Shown one piece after another: positions 29,775 to 37,814 of a DNA stretch of 64,000 bases. Below the pieces are notes generated by a model. It was given only the letters and a program-made list of their open reading frames with translations. It did not search any database and was not told the origin of the DNA. The translations under genes and the position numbers were made by a program. Where the stretch lies: positions 310,001-374,000 of the forward strand of contig JAPMLR010000003.1 in NCBI GenBank assembly GCA_026410415.1. Reading direction: 5' to 3'. Numbering within the stretch: position 1 is the first letter of the stretch; the number at the start of each line of letters is the position of its first letter. The DNA comes from Denitratimonas yunnanensis (SeqCode). GTDB taxonomy: Bacteria > Pseudomonadota > Gammaproteobacteria > Xanthomonadales > Xanthomonadaceae.

Positions 29775-30289
29775 ACGCAGTGGTGCGCCCGCGCGTGGTC
29801 TTGATCGCGGCATTGGACCGACAGCGCGCCATCGGGCGCGACAACGCGATGCCCTGGCATCTGCCCGCCGATCTGAAGCGTTTCAAGGCGCTGACGCTCG
29901 GCAAGCCGATCCTGATGGGTCGCAAAACCGCCGATTCGCTCGGACGTGCATTGCCCGGACGCAGCAACCTCGTGCTGACGCGCAGCGGCAAGGTGCCGTT
30001 CGAAGGCATGCGTCCGGTAACGACATTCGACGAGGCGCTGGGCATCGCGATTGCCGAGGGGGCCGACGAGCTGTGCGTGATCGGCGGCGGTGAAATCTAC
30101 GCGCTTGTGCTTCCGTGGGCGGACGTGCTGCACCTCACCCATGTGGATACCGCGATTGAAGCGGCGGATGCCTGCTTCCCGCCCTTCGATCCGACAGAGT
30201 GGCGGTGTGTCGGCAGCGAAGACCATCCTGCCGACGCGCAACACCTGTACGCGATGCGCTTTTCCACCTACGTGCGGGGCATCCCGTGA
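29771..30289 (+). CDS. folA: Dihydrofolate reductase
   Basis: 172 residues. Reduces dihydrofolate produced by ThyA. Motifs: [57 protein letters not shown], and [10 protein letters not shown]. The start is GTG at 29771 within the GTGA overlap with the thyA stop; this removes ten residues that the open frame would allow upstream and that only shadow thyA. Confidence 0.95.
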   Translation: MNAVVRPRVVLIAALDRQRAIGRDNAMPWHLPADLKRFKALTLGKPILMGRKTADSLGRALPGRSNLVLTRSGKVPFEGMRPVTTFDEALGIAIAEGADELCVIGGGEIYALVLPWADVLHLTHVDTAIEAADACFPPFDPTEWRCVGSEDHPADAQHLYAMRFSTYVRGIP

Positions 30290-30373
30290 GCCGGCCGGTG
30301 CAGCACCTGCGGCATTGTCCATGCTGCGTGTTCGGCGTAGCTTGTCATCGACCCACGCCATGCGCGGCCTGAC

Positions 30374-31003
30374 ATGAGTTCGTGGTTCGTCACGTTGCTG
30401 GATTTCATCGGCACGTTCGCATTCGCGATCAGCGGTGCGCTACTGGCGGTACGCCGCAATCTCGACCTGTTCGGCGTGCTGGTGTTGTCGTTTGCTGCGG
30501 CGAGCTCGGGAGGCATCGTGCGCGATCTCCTGCTTGCGGCCACACCGCCGGTTGCGTTGGCCGATTGGCGCTATCTGGCTGTCGCCGTCGTGGCGGGCAT
30601 CATTACGTTTCATCGTGCGGACCGGGTGGAGAAGTTGCGCAACCCGGTGCAGTTCTTCGATGCGGTGGGACTGGGTTTGTTTGCGGTGCTGGGTGCCGGC
30701 AAGGCGCTGGCCTACGGGCTCGGCCCGGTTCCGGCGGTCATGCTGGGCGTGTTGTCGGGCATCGGCGGCGGCATCGCGCGCGACGTGCTTGTGGCGCAGG
30801 TTCCCAATGTGCTCAAGCACGAGCTGTATGCCGTGGCGGCCCTGGTGGGCGCTTCCATCGTGGTCGCCGGGCACATGTTCGATTGGCCTGCGGCCCCGAC
30901 GACGGCCGCAGGTGCCATTGCCTGCATCGGCCTGCGTATTCTGGCTATCCGTCGTGGCTGGAGACTGCCCGTGGCAAGCACGGGAGACTCGCCCCGCAAG
31001 TGA
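30374..31003 (+). CDS. TRIC family cation channel (UPF0126)
   Basis: 209-residue membrane protein with two repeated three-helix units, each carrying the glycine motif (SSGGIVRDLLL and IGGGIARDVLV), as in prokaryotic TRIC channels (YadS/YicG). These form trimeric cation channels. It lies 84 bp after folA in the same direction and ends with a basic cytoplasmic tail. The physiological ion is not evident from sequence. Confidence 0.9.
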   Translation: MSSWFVTLLDFIGTFAFAISGALLAVRRNLDLFGVLVLSFAAASSGGIVRDLLLAATPPVALADWRYLAVAVVAGIITFHRADRVEKLRNPVQFFDAVGLGLFAVLGAGKALAYGLGPVPAVMLGVLSGIGGGIARDVLVAQVPNVLKHELYAVAALVGASIVVAGHMFDWPAAPTTAAGAIACIGLRILAIRRGWRLPVASTGDSPRK

Positions 31004-31150
31004 TCGTGCGACATGGGCGGAGCCGGTTCCCGGGCACCGATGCACCCGAATTGCAGCGACGCAGACAGCGAGCGGCAACGCGGAGTGTCCGTTGTCCGAG
31101 CGATGGCCCGATCGGTCGTCGTCAACCGCAGCGATCGCGCGGGGGCTGGC

Positions 31151-31744
31151 TCACAACTTGAGGAACTCGGCAATGGGCGGACAACGCTCAAGCGCGTCCG
31201 CACCGAGCTGTTGCGCGATCTTCTCGTTCAGCGCCTTCACGTCCAGGCCGACATTCCCGGCGTAGCCGCCGATGCTCATCGATGAGACGAGCAGGTGGCT
31301 GGCTGCGGAAGTGCAGGCGTTGTTGCGTGCATCTTCGTCCCCGGCCTTCGTCATTGCATCAAGTTTGGTCTTGACGAATGCAACGGAGGCATCGACGTAA
31401 CAGGCTTCGAACACCGCCGCGCGCTCCGGCTCCACCGCGCCTCCGTCCTGCGCGGAGGTGCCAGCGACGACACCGGTCAGGATGGCGCAAGTCTGTGTAG
31501 GCGACTTGCCTTCGCGCGCTTTCGTCATGGCCTCATCGAGGCGCTCCTGCTGGCGGCGGCTCAGGACGGAGGATACGCGCCCGGTGGATTTCGCCTCGGC
31601 CACGATGTTCGCCAGCTCGCTTGGCGCCCCGCTCACTTCATCGCCTGACGAAGCATTGCCGGCGTGGGGGCTTTCCCCGTCGCCGCATGCCGTCAGCAGC
31701 ATTGCCACGGATGCCACCTGAATCGCTCGACCGATTGCACGCAT
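31151..31744 (-). CDS. Hypothetical lipoprotein
   Basis: 197 residues. Lipobox LTAC (Cys19) after a short signal; GGAG 6 bp before ATG at 31744 fixes the start. The mature part has a Ser/Gly spacer, a charged helical region (SRRQQERLDEAMTKAREG) and a repeated pattern of single cysteines (TCAILTG, FEACYVD, NNACTSA, ERCPPI) that could form two disulfides. No known domain recognised. It is convergent with the TRIC gene and divergent from the ars operon, so it may mark the end of the conserved chromosome segment. Confidence 0.75.
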   Translation of the reverse strand: MRAIGRAIQVASVAMLLTACGDGESPHAGNASSGDEVSGAPSELANIVAEAKSTGRVSSVLSRRQQERLDEAMTKAREGKSPTQTCAILTGVVAGTSAQDGGAVEPERAAVFEACYVDASVAFVKTKLDAMTKAGDEDARNNACTSAASHLLVSSMSIGGYAGNVGLDVKALNEKIAQQLGADALERCPPIAEFLKL

Positions 31745-31940
31745 GAGTTTCTCCGCCTCGAATTGACTGTTCGGCACAGGAAGCGCCGTCATGGGGTGGG
31801 ATACGGAAACGACTTCCCGATCCGGACACTGTGTCAGGAGCACAGACCATGCCCCTGGGTCGGGAGCTTGCAGCAGTGGCGAAAGGGCGGGTCGACCAGA
31901 CGCGGCAGGAAGTTGCCATGGCAGCGGAGGTTTTTAAATA

Positions 31941-31964
31941 TTCAATGATTCATTTATCATTGAA
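31941..31964. promoter_or_regulatory. ArsR operator
   Basis: Perfect 9-bp inverted repeat TTCAATGAT / ATCATTGAA with a 6-bp centre, ending 2 bp before the arsR ATG and overlapping the AT-rich promoter. The size and position fit autorepression by an ArsR/SmtB dimer. The space between the operator and ATG leaves no room for a ribosome site. Confidence 0.8.
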
Positions 31965-31966
31965 CA

Positions 31967-32323
31967 ATGAAAGAGAGCGATGCCATCCAATCCCTTGCGG
32001 CACTGGCCCAGTCCGTGCGCCTCCGCGTATTCCGCGCATTGGTCGTTGCAGGCCCGGCTGGCCTCACGCCCGGTGCCTTGAGTGGGCAGCTGGGTGTGTC
32101 CGCAACGTCGCTGTCATTCCATCTCAAGGAATTGATGCGATCCGGCTTGGTGTCGCAAGAGCGTGATGGGCGGTATCTGATCTATAGGGCCTCTTTCGTA
32201 CAAATGACCGGTTTGCTTGATTACCTCACGCAGCATTGCTGCCAAGGCCAGCCTTGCAGCGTCACGGATTCTTCTGTCCCGGGCCGGCGCGCTGGCTCCG
32301 CCCACACCCAGAGCCAGTCATGA
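31967..32323 (+). CDS. arsR: ArsR family arsenic-responsive repressor
   Basis: 118-residue winged-helix metalloregulator. Recognition helix region SATSLSFHLKELMRSGLV and wing ERDGRYLIYRA are typical. The sensing cysteines are at the C terminus (Cys91, Cys92, Cys97 in HCCQGQPC), not in the ELCVCDL position of E. coli ArsR, which indicates a C-terminal As(III) site. ATG at 31967 abuts the operator. Its stop overlaps the arsC start (ATGA). It likely represses arsR-arsC-acr3. Confidence 0.93.
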   Translation: MKESDAIQSLAALAQSVRLRVFRALVVAGPAGLTPGALSGQLGVSATSLSFHLKELMRSGLVSQERDGRYLIYRASFVQMTGLLDYLTQHCCQGQPCSVTDSSVPGRRAGSAHTQSQS

Positions 32324-32823
32324 CCACCCACGTTCTGATCCTCTGCACCCACAACTCGGCCCGCAGCGTGCTGTCCGAAGGCATGCTCAACCACCTCGCC
32401 GCCCAACTCGGCAAGGATGTGAAGGCGCACAGTGCCGGCAGTGCGCCCAGCGGTCGCCTCAATCCCTTCGCCATCGAAGCCCTGAGCCGCACGGGTATCG
32501 ACACCTCGGCTTGCCGCAGCAAGAGCTGGGACGAGTTCACCACCCCCGACGCGCCCCCGCTGTCCATCGTCATCACCGTGTGCGACAGCGCCGCGGCCGA
32601 GACCTGCCCGGTGTTCTTCGGTGGCCACGGGCATCCGGTCAAGGTGCATTGGGGCTACCCCGATCCGTCCAATGCCGAGGGTGGTGACGAGGGCAAGCGG
32701 CGCGCTTTCGAGCTGACCCGACAGGCCATCGGCTACAGGATGCTGCAGTTGTTGGCCCTGCCTCTGGCCACCATGCCACGCGATGAGTTGCAGGCCACGC
32801 TCGAACGAATCGCCAACAGCTGA
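32320..32823 (+). CDS. arsC: Arsenate reductase, low-molecular-weight phosphatase type
   Basis: 167 residues. P-loop CX5R is CTHNSAR (Cys9, Arg15), with redox cysteines 88 and 96 in [15 protein letters not shown]. Reduces arsenate to arsenite so that it can be exported. The start overlaps the arsR stop by 4 bp; an upstream in-frame stretch overlaps arsR and is not used. The acr3 gene follows after 14 bp. Confidence 0.92.
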   Translation: MTTHVLILCTHNSARSVLSEGMLNHLAAQLGKDVKAHSAGSAPSGRLNPFAIEALSRTGIDTSACRSKSWDEFTTPDAPPLSIVITVCDSAAAETCPVFFGGHGHPVKVHWGYPDPSNAEGGDEGKRRAFELTRQAIGYRMLQLLALPLATMPRDELQATLERIANS

Positions 32824-32837
32824 GCCAGGAGCAAGAC

Positions 32838-33869
32838 ATGGGCCTGTTTGAACGTTACCTCACCGTCTGGGTGGGGCTGGGTATTCTGGCGGGGGTGGGG
32901 CTGGGGTTGATGGTGCCGGGTCTGTTTCAGATGATTGCGGCCATTGAGGTGGCACACGTCAATCTGGTGGTGGCCGTGCTCATCTGGGTGATGATTTACC
33001 CGATGATGATTCAGATCGACTGGTCGTCGATCAAGGATGTGGGTCGCAAACCCAAGGGGCTTGTACTGACGCTGGTGGTGAACTGGTTGATCAAACCCTT
33101 CACCATGGCTGCCTTGGGCGTGTTGTTCTTCCAGTACGTGTTCGCCGATTGGGTAGACCCGCAATCGGCCAGCGAGTACATCGCCGGCATGATTCTTCTG
33201 GGCGTGGCCCCTTGCACGGCCATGGTGTTCGTCTGGAGCCAGCTGGTCAGGGGCGATGCCAGCTACACGCTGGTGCAGGTGTCGATCAACGACCTGATCA
33301 TGGTGGTGGCCTTTGCGCCGATTGCGGCCTTTCTGCTGGGCGTCACCAACGTGACCGTGCCGTGGGAAACGCTGGTGCTGTCCACCGTGCTGTACGTGGT
33401 GCTGCCCCTGATCGCCGGCATGGCCACCCGCCACGTGCTGGCAAGCCGATCCAGTCATGCCGTGGCCGATTTCACTGCTCGGCTCAAGCCCTGGTCCATC
33501 GTGGGGCTGATCACCACCGTGGTGCTGCTGTTCGGTTTTCAGGCCGGCACCATCGTGGCCAAGCCGGGCGTGATCCTGCTGATCGCCATCCCGCTCACCC
33601 TGCAAACCTATGGCATCTTCGTGATCGCTTACTTGGCTGCACGCTGGATGAAACTGCCCCACAACGTGGGTGGTCCTGCCTGCCTGATCGGTACATCCAA
33701 CTTTTTCGAATTGGCTGTGGCCGTGGCCATCTCGCTGTTCGGTCTGAACTCGGGTGCGGCACTGGCTACCGTGGTGGGGGTTCTGGTGGAAGTGCCGGTG
33801 ATGCTCTCGCTGGTGGCCATGGTCAACCGCAGCAAAGGGTGGTACGAAAAAGCGGCCTGCCGGGCATGA
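32838..33869 (+). CDS. acr3: Arsenite efflux permease, ACR3 family
   Basis: 343-residue, ten-helix permease that exports As(OH)3. The essential cysteine motif [14 protein letters not shown] (Cys126) is present, as is the [11 protein letters not shown] segment. AGGAG lies 7 bp before ATG 32838. Last intact gene of the ars operon; a broken copy of a Cys-rich gene follows. Confidence 0.94.
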   Translation: MGLFERYLTVWVGLGILAGVGLGLMVPGLFQMIAAIEVAHVNLVVAVLIWVMIYPMMIQIDWSSIKDVGRKPKGLVLTLVVNWLIKPFTMAALGVLFFQYVFADWVDPQSASEYIAGMILLGVAPCTAMVFVWSQLVRGDASYTLVQVSINDLIMVVAFAPIAAFLLGVTNVTVPWETLVLSTVLYVVLPLIAGMATRHVLASRSSHAVADFTARLKPWSIVGLITTVVLLFGFQAGTIVAKPGVILLIAIPLTLQTYGIFVIAYLAARWMKLPHNVGGPACLIGTSNFFELAVAVAISLFGLNSGAALATVVGVLVEVPVMLSLVAMVNRSKGWYEKAACRA

Positions 33870-33956
33870 GCGCATCGCCATGCCGGAACCGCAGGACTGA
33901 TTCAACGAAGGCGTGATGCCGAAGGCCGGCGCTCGAACGCCGGTGTCGGTGAGCCC

Positions 33957-34143
33957 GGTCAGGGGCAGGCAGTTACAAGAAACACGAACCCAGCCATCCG
34001 GTTCTGCGCTGCGTGCGAGCGCACGGTTCACCTGTGCCGCACCGACGAGGATCTCGCCAGGCACAGCGCATTCGGGCGCTGCGTGGCGCGGGAGGTGACC
34101 AATATCGGCATTGCACACGTCGGCGAAATGCAGCCAGGGTCGT
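33957..34143 (+). pseudogene. Truncated copy of the Cys-rich cassette protein
   Basis: In one frame this stretch reads NPAIRFCAACERTVHLC, then TDEDLARHSAFGRCVA and NIGIAHVGE, ending in TGA at 34143. It matches the middle and end of the protein at 47775-48227 (IRFCAACERSVYLC, TDEDLAKHSALGRCVA, NIGVAHVGE) at about 77% DNA identity by eye. No start codon or N-terminal half is present, so it is a remnant. It sits 88 bp after acr3. The 240 bp following it hold only a possible -10 (TATGAT, 34352) for the next gene. Confidence 0.8.
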
Positions 34144-34384
34144 GACGATTCCAGGACGCGACGCGCTCCCGTTGCGTTCGATGCCGCGCCGGGAAGGGGG
34201 CTTCGCGACCTGTGTTTTTCGGCATTGCGACACAATGCCGCTGCTCCCGAATGCCGACGCAGGGTGCGGCAAATGCAGGTGGCCAGATGATGGTGCGGGC
34301 TGCCTGGGGGTACCCCACAAGCAGGGGGGAGTCTGCTGGTGCTGGCCTGATTATGATCGCGCATCCCGTCAGGACTTCTCCGTC

Positions 34385-35638
34385 ATGCCATTCCGTTTCC
34401 GTTGGGTTCTGGCGTTCAGTGCGGCGCTGGTCTTCCATGCCTCCGTCTGCGCGCAGCCCGTTCCGCAAGGACGCCTGACCGCCAGCAATGGCTTCGCCAA
34501 CGACCGCTTCGGGCGCGCGCTGGACCTGGACGGCGATGTGGCGGTCGTGGCCGGGAAGAACGGCCTGTTCCCCTATGTCTGGGAACGCATCGGCGGCAGC
34601 TGGCAGGAAGTGGCACAGCTCGATCCCGGCGAAGCCTTTGGCACCGTGATCTACGGCTATTCGGTCGCCGTCAGCGGCCAGATCATCGCGGTCGGCGCCC
34701 CGGAGGATCCGACGGCCGGCCCCCGCCGCAGTGCGGTCCACATCTTCGAGAAGGTGGACGGTAGCTGGATCCACACCGCCAGGCTCACGGTCGACGAGGA
34801 CCAGACCAACGACTATTTCGGCGGCTCGGTCGACCTGTCCGGCGACCGGCTGGTCGTCGGTGCCGAAGGCGCGAACGTGGGCATGGCCCAGCTTCAAGGC
34901 GCGGCCTATGTCTTCGTCAAAGGTCCGGCCGGCTGGGTGCTGGAAGACAAACTCGTGGGCGCCGATGGTTCAACCTACGACCTCTGCGCGCAGAGCGTGG
35001 CCATCGAAGGCGATCGCGTCGTCGTCGGGTGCAGCGGTGCGGACAATGGCCTCGGGTCGCCGTACTCCGAAGCCGGCGCCGTCTACGTGTTCGAGCGCAA
35101 CGGCAACGACTGGCTGCAGACCGCGAAACTCGTTGCGCCGATCGTGACCCAGTACGAAGGGCTCGGTCGCAGGGTCGCCCTGCAGGGCGACACCATCGCC
35201 GCGGGCGCGCCCGGCGTGCGTGTGAACGACAATGTCCGTCAGGGCGCGGTGGATGTTTTCGAGCGTGTCGGCGGCGGCGCCTGGCAGCACCGGTCGCGCG
35301 TGGTCGCCAGTGACGGCGAGGCCGAAGAGTCGTTCGGTCATCAGGGGTTTGCCCTCACGGCCGATCGCCTGTACGTCGGCCACACCGGAAATGTCGTCGA
35401 CGGCGTGCCCACGGGATCGGTCTACAGCTATCGCCGCGATGCCGGCGGCGAGTGGGTCCAGGCCGCCCGCTTCGAGGCGTTCGACGGCCCGTTGGCCGGA
35501 ACCTTCGGCGACTGGATCGGCGCCTCCGGCTCCACCGTGATGGTGGGCGCCAGCACCCACGACGTGGGGCGCGGCGCGGTCTACCTGTTGTTCGACGGAG
35601 GGCTGTTCAAGGACGGATTCGAGGCTGTGGCATTCTGA
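34385..35638 (+). CDS. Secreted FG-GAP repeat protein with FKDGFE tail
   Basis: 417 residues. Signal peptide MPFRFRWVLAFSAALVFHAS..CA, then about seven repeats of the FG-GAP beta-propeller kind (NDYFGGSVDLSGDRLVVGAEG, YEGLGRRVALQGDTIAAGAP and similar), each with a short 'xVYVFEKxxGxW' strand. The chain ends GLFKDGFEAVAF, the same tail type as the first protein in the window. It probably forms one extracellular propeller. The start at 34385 gives the signal peptide; a longer open frame upstream only covers the remnant gene. Confidence 0.85.
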   Translation: MPFRFRWVLAFSAALVFHASVCAQPVPQGRLTASNGFANDRFGRALDLDGDVAVVAGKNGLFPYVWERIGGSWQEVAQLDPGEAFGTVIYGYSVAVSGQIIAVGAPEDPTAGPRRSAVHIFEKVDGSWIHTARLTVDEDQTNDYFGGSVDLSGDRLVVGAEGANVGMAQLQGAAYVFVKGPAGWVLEDKLVGADGSTYDLCAQSVAIEGDRVVVGCSGADNGLGSPYSEAGAVYVFERNGNDWLQTAKLVAPIVTQYEGLGRRVALQGDTIAAGAPGVRVNDNVRQGAVDVFERVGGGAWQHRSRVVASDGEAEESFGHQGFALTADRLYVGHTGNVVDGVPTGSVYSYRRDAGGEWVQAARFEAFDGPLAGTFGDWIGASGSTVMVGASTHDVGRGAVYLLFDGGLFKDGFEAVAF

Positions 35639-35640
35639 TC

Positions 35641-35669
35641 ATCGCATCGCATCGCATCGCATCGCATCG
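35641..35669. repeat. ATCGC pentanucleotide repeat
   Basis: Five full ATCGC units plus ATCG, starting 2 bp after the stop codon of the FG-GAP gene. The following 220 bp to the toxin gene hold nothing I can support. Confidence 0.9.
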
Positions 35670-35893
35670 TTGCTTCGCTGGCGTGGTGCCACGCTCGTCC
35701 GGCATGTCGGGGAGAGCGAAAAACGCTCAATCGGTTCGTCCGTGAGGCAAGTCGATGCGGGATGGGGGCTCGAAGGAGTTCGCCTTGGCCGAGATGAATT
35801 GCCATCGCACGCAAGCATCTCATGCTGGCGGGTGGTTGACCATGTGCCGACTGGCCTCCCGAGCTTATGAGCACTGGCGAGGGTTGCTGCGGG

Positions 35894-36235
35894 TCAAGCG
35901 CCTAACAGGCGACGAGCGAGTACGGATTGCATGTCACGGCGTCTGTCAGCAATCAGATAAATAATGACTTGGCTGCCTGTGACACGGTAGATCACGCGGT
36001 ACGGCTTGAAGAAGGTCTGGCGGTATTCTTTGATCCCAAGGCCGACCAGTTCCTTCGGATAGCTGCCGCGTTCCGGGAATCTCGACAGACTCTCCACAAC
36101 GCCCATCAACTCATCCAACACATAGTTGGCGTTGGCCACGCAGTCGAATTCGGAGATGTAGTCGTGGATGGCCTCCAAGTCCTGCTCCGCACCCGCCGTG
36201 AGCAGGACCTCGAACTTGGCAGATGTGGCTGCCAT
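35894..36235 (-). CDS. RelE/ParE family toxin
   Basis: 113 residues with the ParE/RelE fold signature: AEQDLEAIHDYISEF helix, LSRFPERGSYPKEL, IKEYRQTFFKPYRVIYRV, and VIIYLIADRRRDMQSVL. ParE members poison gyrase and RelE members cut mRNA; the two cannot be told apart here. It overlaps the antitoxin stop by 1 bp (TGATG), so translation is coupled. Confidence 0.88.
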   Translation of the reverse strand: MAATSAKFEVLLTAGAEQDLEAIHDYISEFDCVANANYVLDELMGVVESLSRFPERGSYPKELVGLGIKEYRQTFFKPYRVIYRVTGSQVIIYLIADRRRDMQSVLARRLLGA

Positions 36236-36510
36236 CAGATTGCGGCTCGCTTGGCACGGAGGCGGGCAACGACGTCGGCCACGGGTTTGACCTTACCAGC
36301 GGCTACATCCTGATTGCCCAGCGCAAGGATTTTTAGCAAGGCCAGTGTTTCTTGCGTCTCTTCGAACGAGGCGACGTCCTGCAGGACAGCCTTGGCCTCA
36401 CCGTTTTGGGTGATGACCATAGGTTCACGCTGCTCCGCGAGGTGCGTCAAAACCTCGGCTGCGTTGGCTTTGAGATAGCTGATCGGCTTGACTTGTGATG
36501 AGTAGCGCAT
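36235..36510 (-). CDS. Phd/YefM-type antitoxin
   Basis: 91 residues. The N-terminal part (VKPISYLKANAAEVLTHLAE, EPMVITQNGEAKAVLQDV) is the Phd/YefM DNA-binding fold; the C-terminal basic helix (VADVVARLRAKRAAI) is the likely toxin-binding tail. The start at 36510 is the only Met that gives the family N terminus. Directly repeated TATRGTCC half-sites lie 31-49 bp upstream, likely for autorepression. Confidence 0.87.
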   Translation of the reverse strand: MRYSSQVKPISYLKANAAEVLTHLAEQREPMVITQNGEAKAVLQDVASFEETQETLALLKILALGNQDVAAGKVKPVADVVARLRAKRAAI

Positions 36511-36540
36511 GGCGGCGCTCCGGACTTGAATGAGACCTAA

Positions 36541-36559
36541 TATAGTCCTTTTATGGTCC
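36541..36559 (-). promoter_or_regulatory. Direct repeats TATAGTCC / TATGGTCC, antitoxin operator candidate
   Basis: Two 8-bp half-sites differing by one base and spaced 11 bp start to start, one helical turn, in the toxin-antitoxin promoter. Confidence 0.5.
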
Positions 36560-36696
36560 GATGGCAAAGTGTGGAGAGGGCTCCAGGCCCGGGCGAATTC
36601 GTCTTCATTTCGCAGGCACATCAGAACCCACCTTGTATCGGTGGCCGAAACGGCCCGCGCGAGTTCTGCCAGGGATGTGCAGGCTGGGTGTCGACG

Positions 36697-37012
36697 ATGA
36701 CCCGCAACAACGCACGGTTCCCCTTGGTGAAGGCCGGCGCCACGCTGCCGGCCGAAGCTGCGCAACCCGTGGTGATCTTCGCGCCGGCAACCGTCGCCGA
36801 CCGGCCGCACCTTCGAGCAGATGGCGCAAGACGCGGCGCGTATTGGTCACCGCGAGCGGGCGTTGCACTACATCGCCTGCGCCGTGCAGCATGACGGTCC
36901 GACGTTCAATCTGCTCAACCTGCGGGCGATCTACCTGGAGGAACTGGGTGATCGGGCACGCGCGGAGTCGGTCTACCGCCAAGCCTCCGAGTCCCACTGC
37001 GCTTGGACGTGA
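36697..37012 (+). pseudogene. Frameshifted small TPR-like gene
   Basis: Frame 1 from ATG 36697 reads MTRNNARFPLVKAGATLPAE and VVIFAPATVAD. Frame 2 then continues TGRTFEQMAQDAARIGHRER, ALHYIACAVQ, NLRAIYLEELGDRARAESVY to TGA at 37012. A one-base change near 36800 joins them into about 105 residues. The second part has the A/L/Y spacing of a tetratricopeptide helix pair. The overlap of coherent protein features in two frames is the evidence for a broken gene. Confidence 0.5.
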
Positions 37013-37095
37013 CTCGCGCCCTTGATCCAGCCGAAGCCGACCAGGGCGATGCCGAGCGCTGCCAGGGCAAGCAGCCGGTACGGCCATGGGATCAC
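36973..37095 (-). pseudogene. Fragment resembling a phage spanin N terminus
   Basis: Minus-strand frame from GTG 37095: VIPWPYRLLALAALGIALVG, FGWIKGASHVQAQWDSE, then an early stop. One N-terminal hydrophobic helix followed by a charged stretch resembles phage Rz-type inner-membrane spanins; the rest is missing. Short, so the call is tentative. Confidence 0.35.
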
Positions 37096-37105
37096 GCTCA
37101 CGACG

Positions 37106-37387
37106 CTGCATGGGCCGTTCTCTGCGGACTTCCGCCTCGTGTATCTCGATGGCGAGGAAAGCGCGCCGATTAGCTGCACGAAGGCACAGGCCGAAGTGTT
37201 TCGCGCTCTGTGGGAATTCGCTGGTCAGGATCACCGAGCTGAAGATGTGATGCGGCGCACCGGCCGCAGCAGCCCGAAGCCCATCGACCTGTTCAAGAGC
37301 AACAAGGAGCGGCTCCGGGCCTACAAGACCTTGGTCAAGACCAACCAGAAGGAAGGCTTGTACCGGATGCCGTGTGCGGCCCGGTGA
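37106..37387 (+). pseudogene. 5'-truncated copy of the winged-helix-like cassette gene
   Basis: Encodes LHGPFSADFRLVYLDGEESA, CTKAQAEVFRALWEF, HRAEDVMRRTGRSSPKPIDL and ends NQKEGLYRMPCAAR. This matches the C-terminal 95 residues of the protein at 48485-48928 throughout. The upstream part is replaced by unrelated sequence antisense to the spanin-like fragment. The homology continues past the stop codon into the 295-bp repeat. Confidence 0.8.
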
Positions 37388-37682
37388 TTGCCGTCCCTCG
37401 GTTCTCTCAACCCGATTGCTGCTCCAATCGTCGATTCCGACCGCTCTCCGCGACACCCGCGTAACTTCGAGCCACGACAAGGGTTTTGCCGGTGCCAACT
37501 GGCGCCGGTTGGTGAGGGCAAGTGGAGAAGAGAGAGGAAAAGGGAGGCGAACCGGGCCACATTCCGGCGGAGATCCTGGGGCGCGTGGCACCGGCAAAAC
37601 CGCGCGAAATCCCGCCACACCACGCGATTTCGGGCAACAAAAAACCGGCCTTGAGGGCCGGTTCTTGTCTGGATATTGGTGG
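37388..37682. repeat. 295-bp direct repeat, copy 1
   Basis: Nearly identical (roughly 95% by eye, no net length change) to 48929-49223. It carries a copy of the tRNA-Ala terminator hairpin (AACCGGCC / GGGCCGGTT, about 37644-37664) but no tRNA. Identity stops at TGGTGG (37677-37682), which in copy 2 is the 3' end of the tRNA gene. The remaining bases to 37814 hold no gene. Confidence 0.92.
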
Positions 37683-37814
37683 CGGAGTAGACCTCAGACG
37701 CAAACCCGTCTCATCCATCGACGAGGAAATGCGCGTCGATCCTTGCATCACCGCGGAAAGCGTGGGCGGTGTTCGACCCTCCCACCATGACCGCACGCAT
37801 GCGATGCGTGCTCG

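Noticed and set aside
32733..34364. 543-codon minus-strand frame opposite acr3
   Set aside because: His/Gln-rich antisense translation of a membrane protein gene.
35641..35669. Pentanucleotide tract as a phase-variation switch of the FG-GAP gene
   Set aside because: It lies after the stop codon, so unit changes cannot shift the reading frame.
37388..37682. The two 295-bp repeats as ends of an insertion sequence
   Set aside because: They are direct, not inverted, hold no transposase and include a tRNA terminator; a tRNA-linked island boundary explains them better.
37683..37700. Remnant of a second tRNA 3' end (TGGTGGCGGAGTAGACC) at repeat copy 1
   Set aside because: CTCCGCCACCA on the minus strand is like some tRNA ends, but only about 17 bases fit and no T-arm follows.
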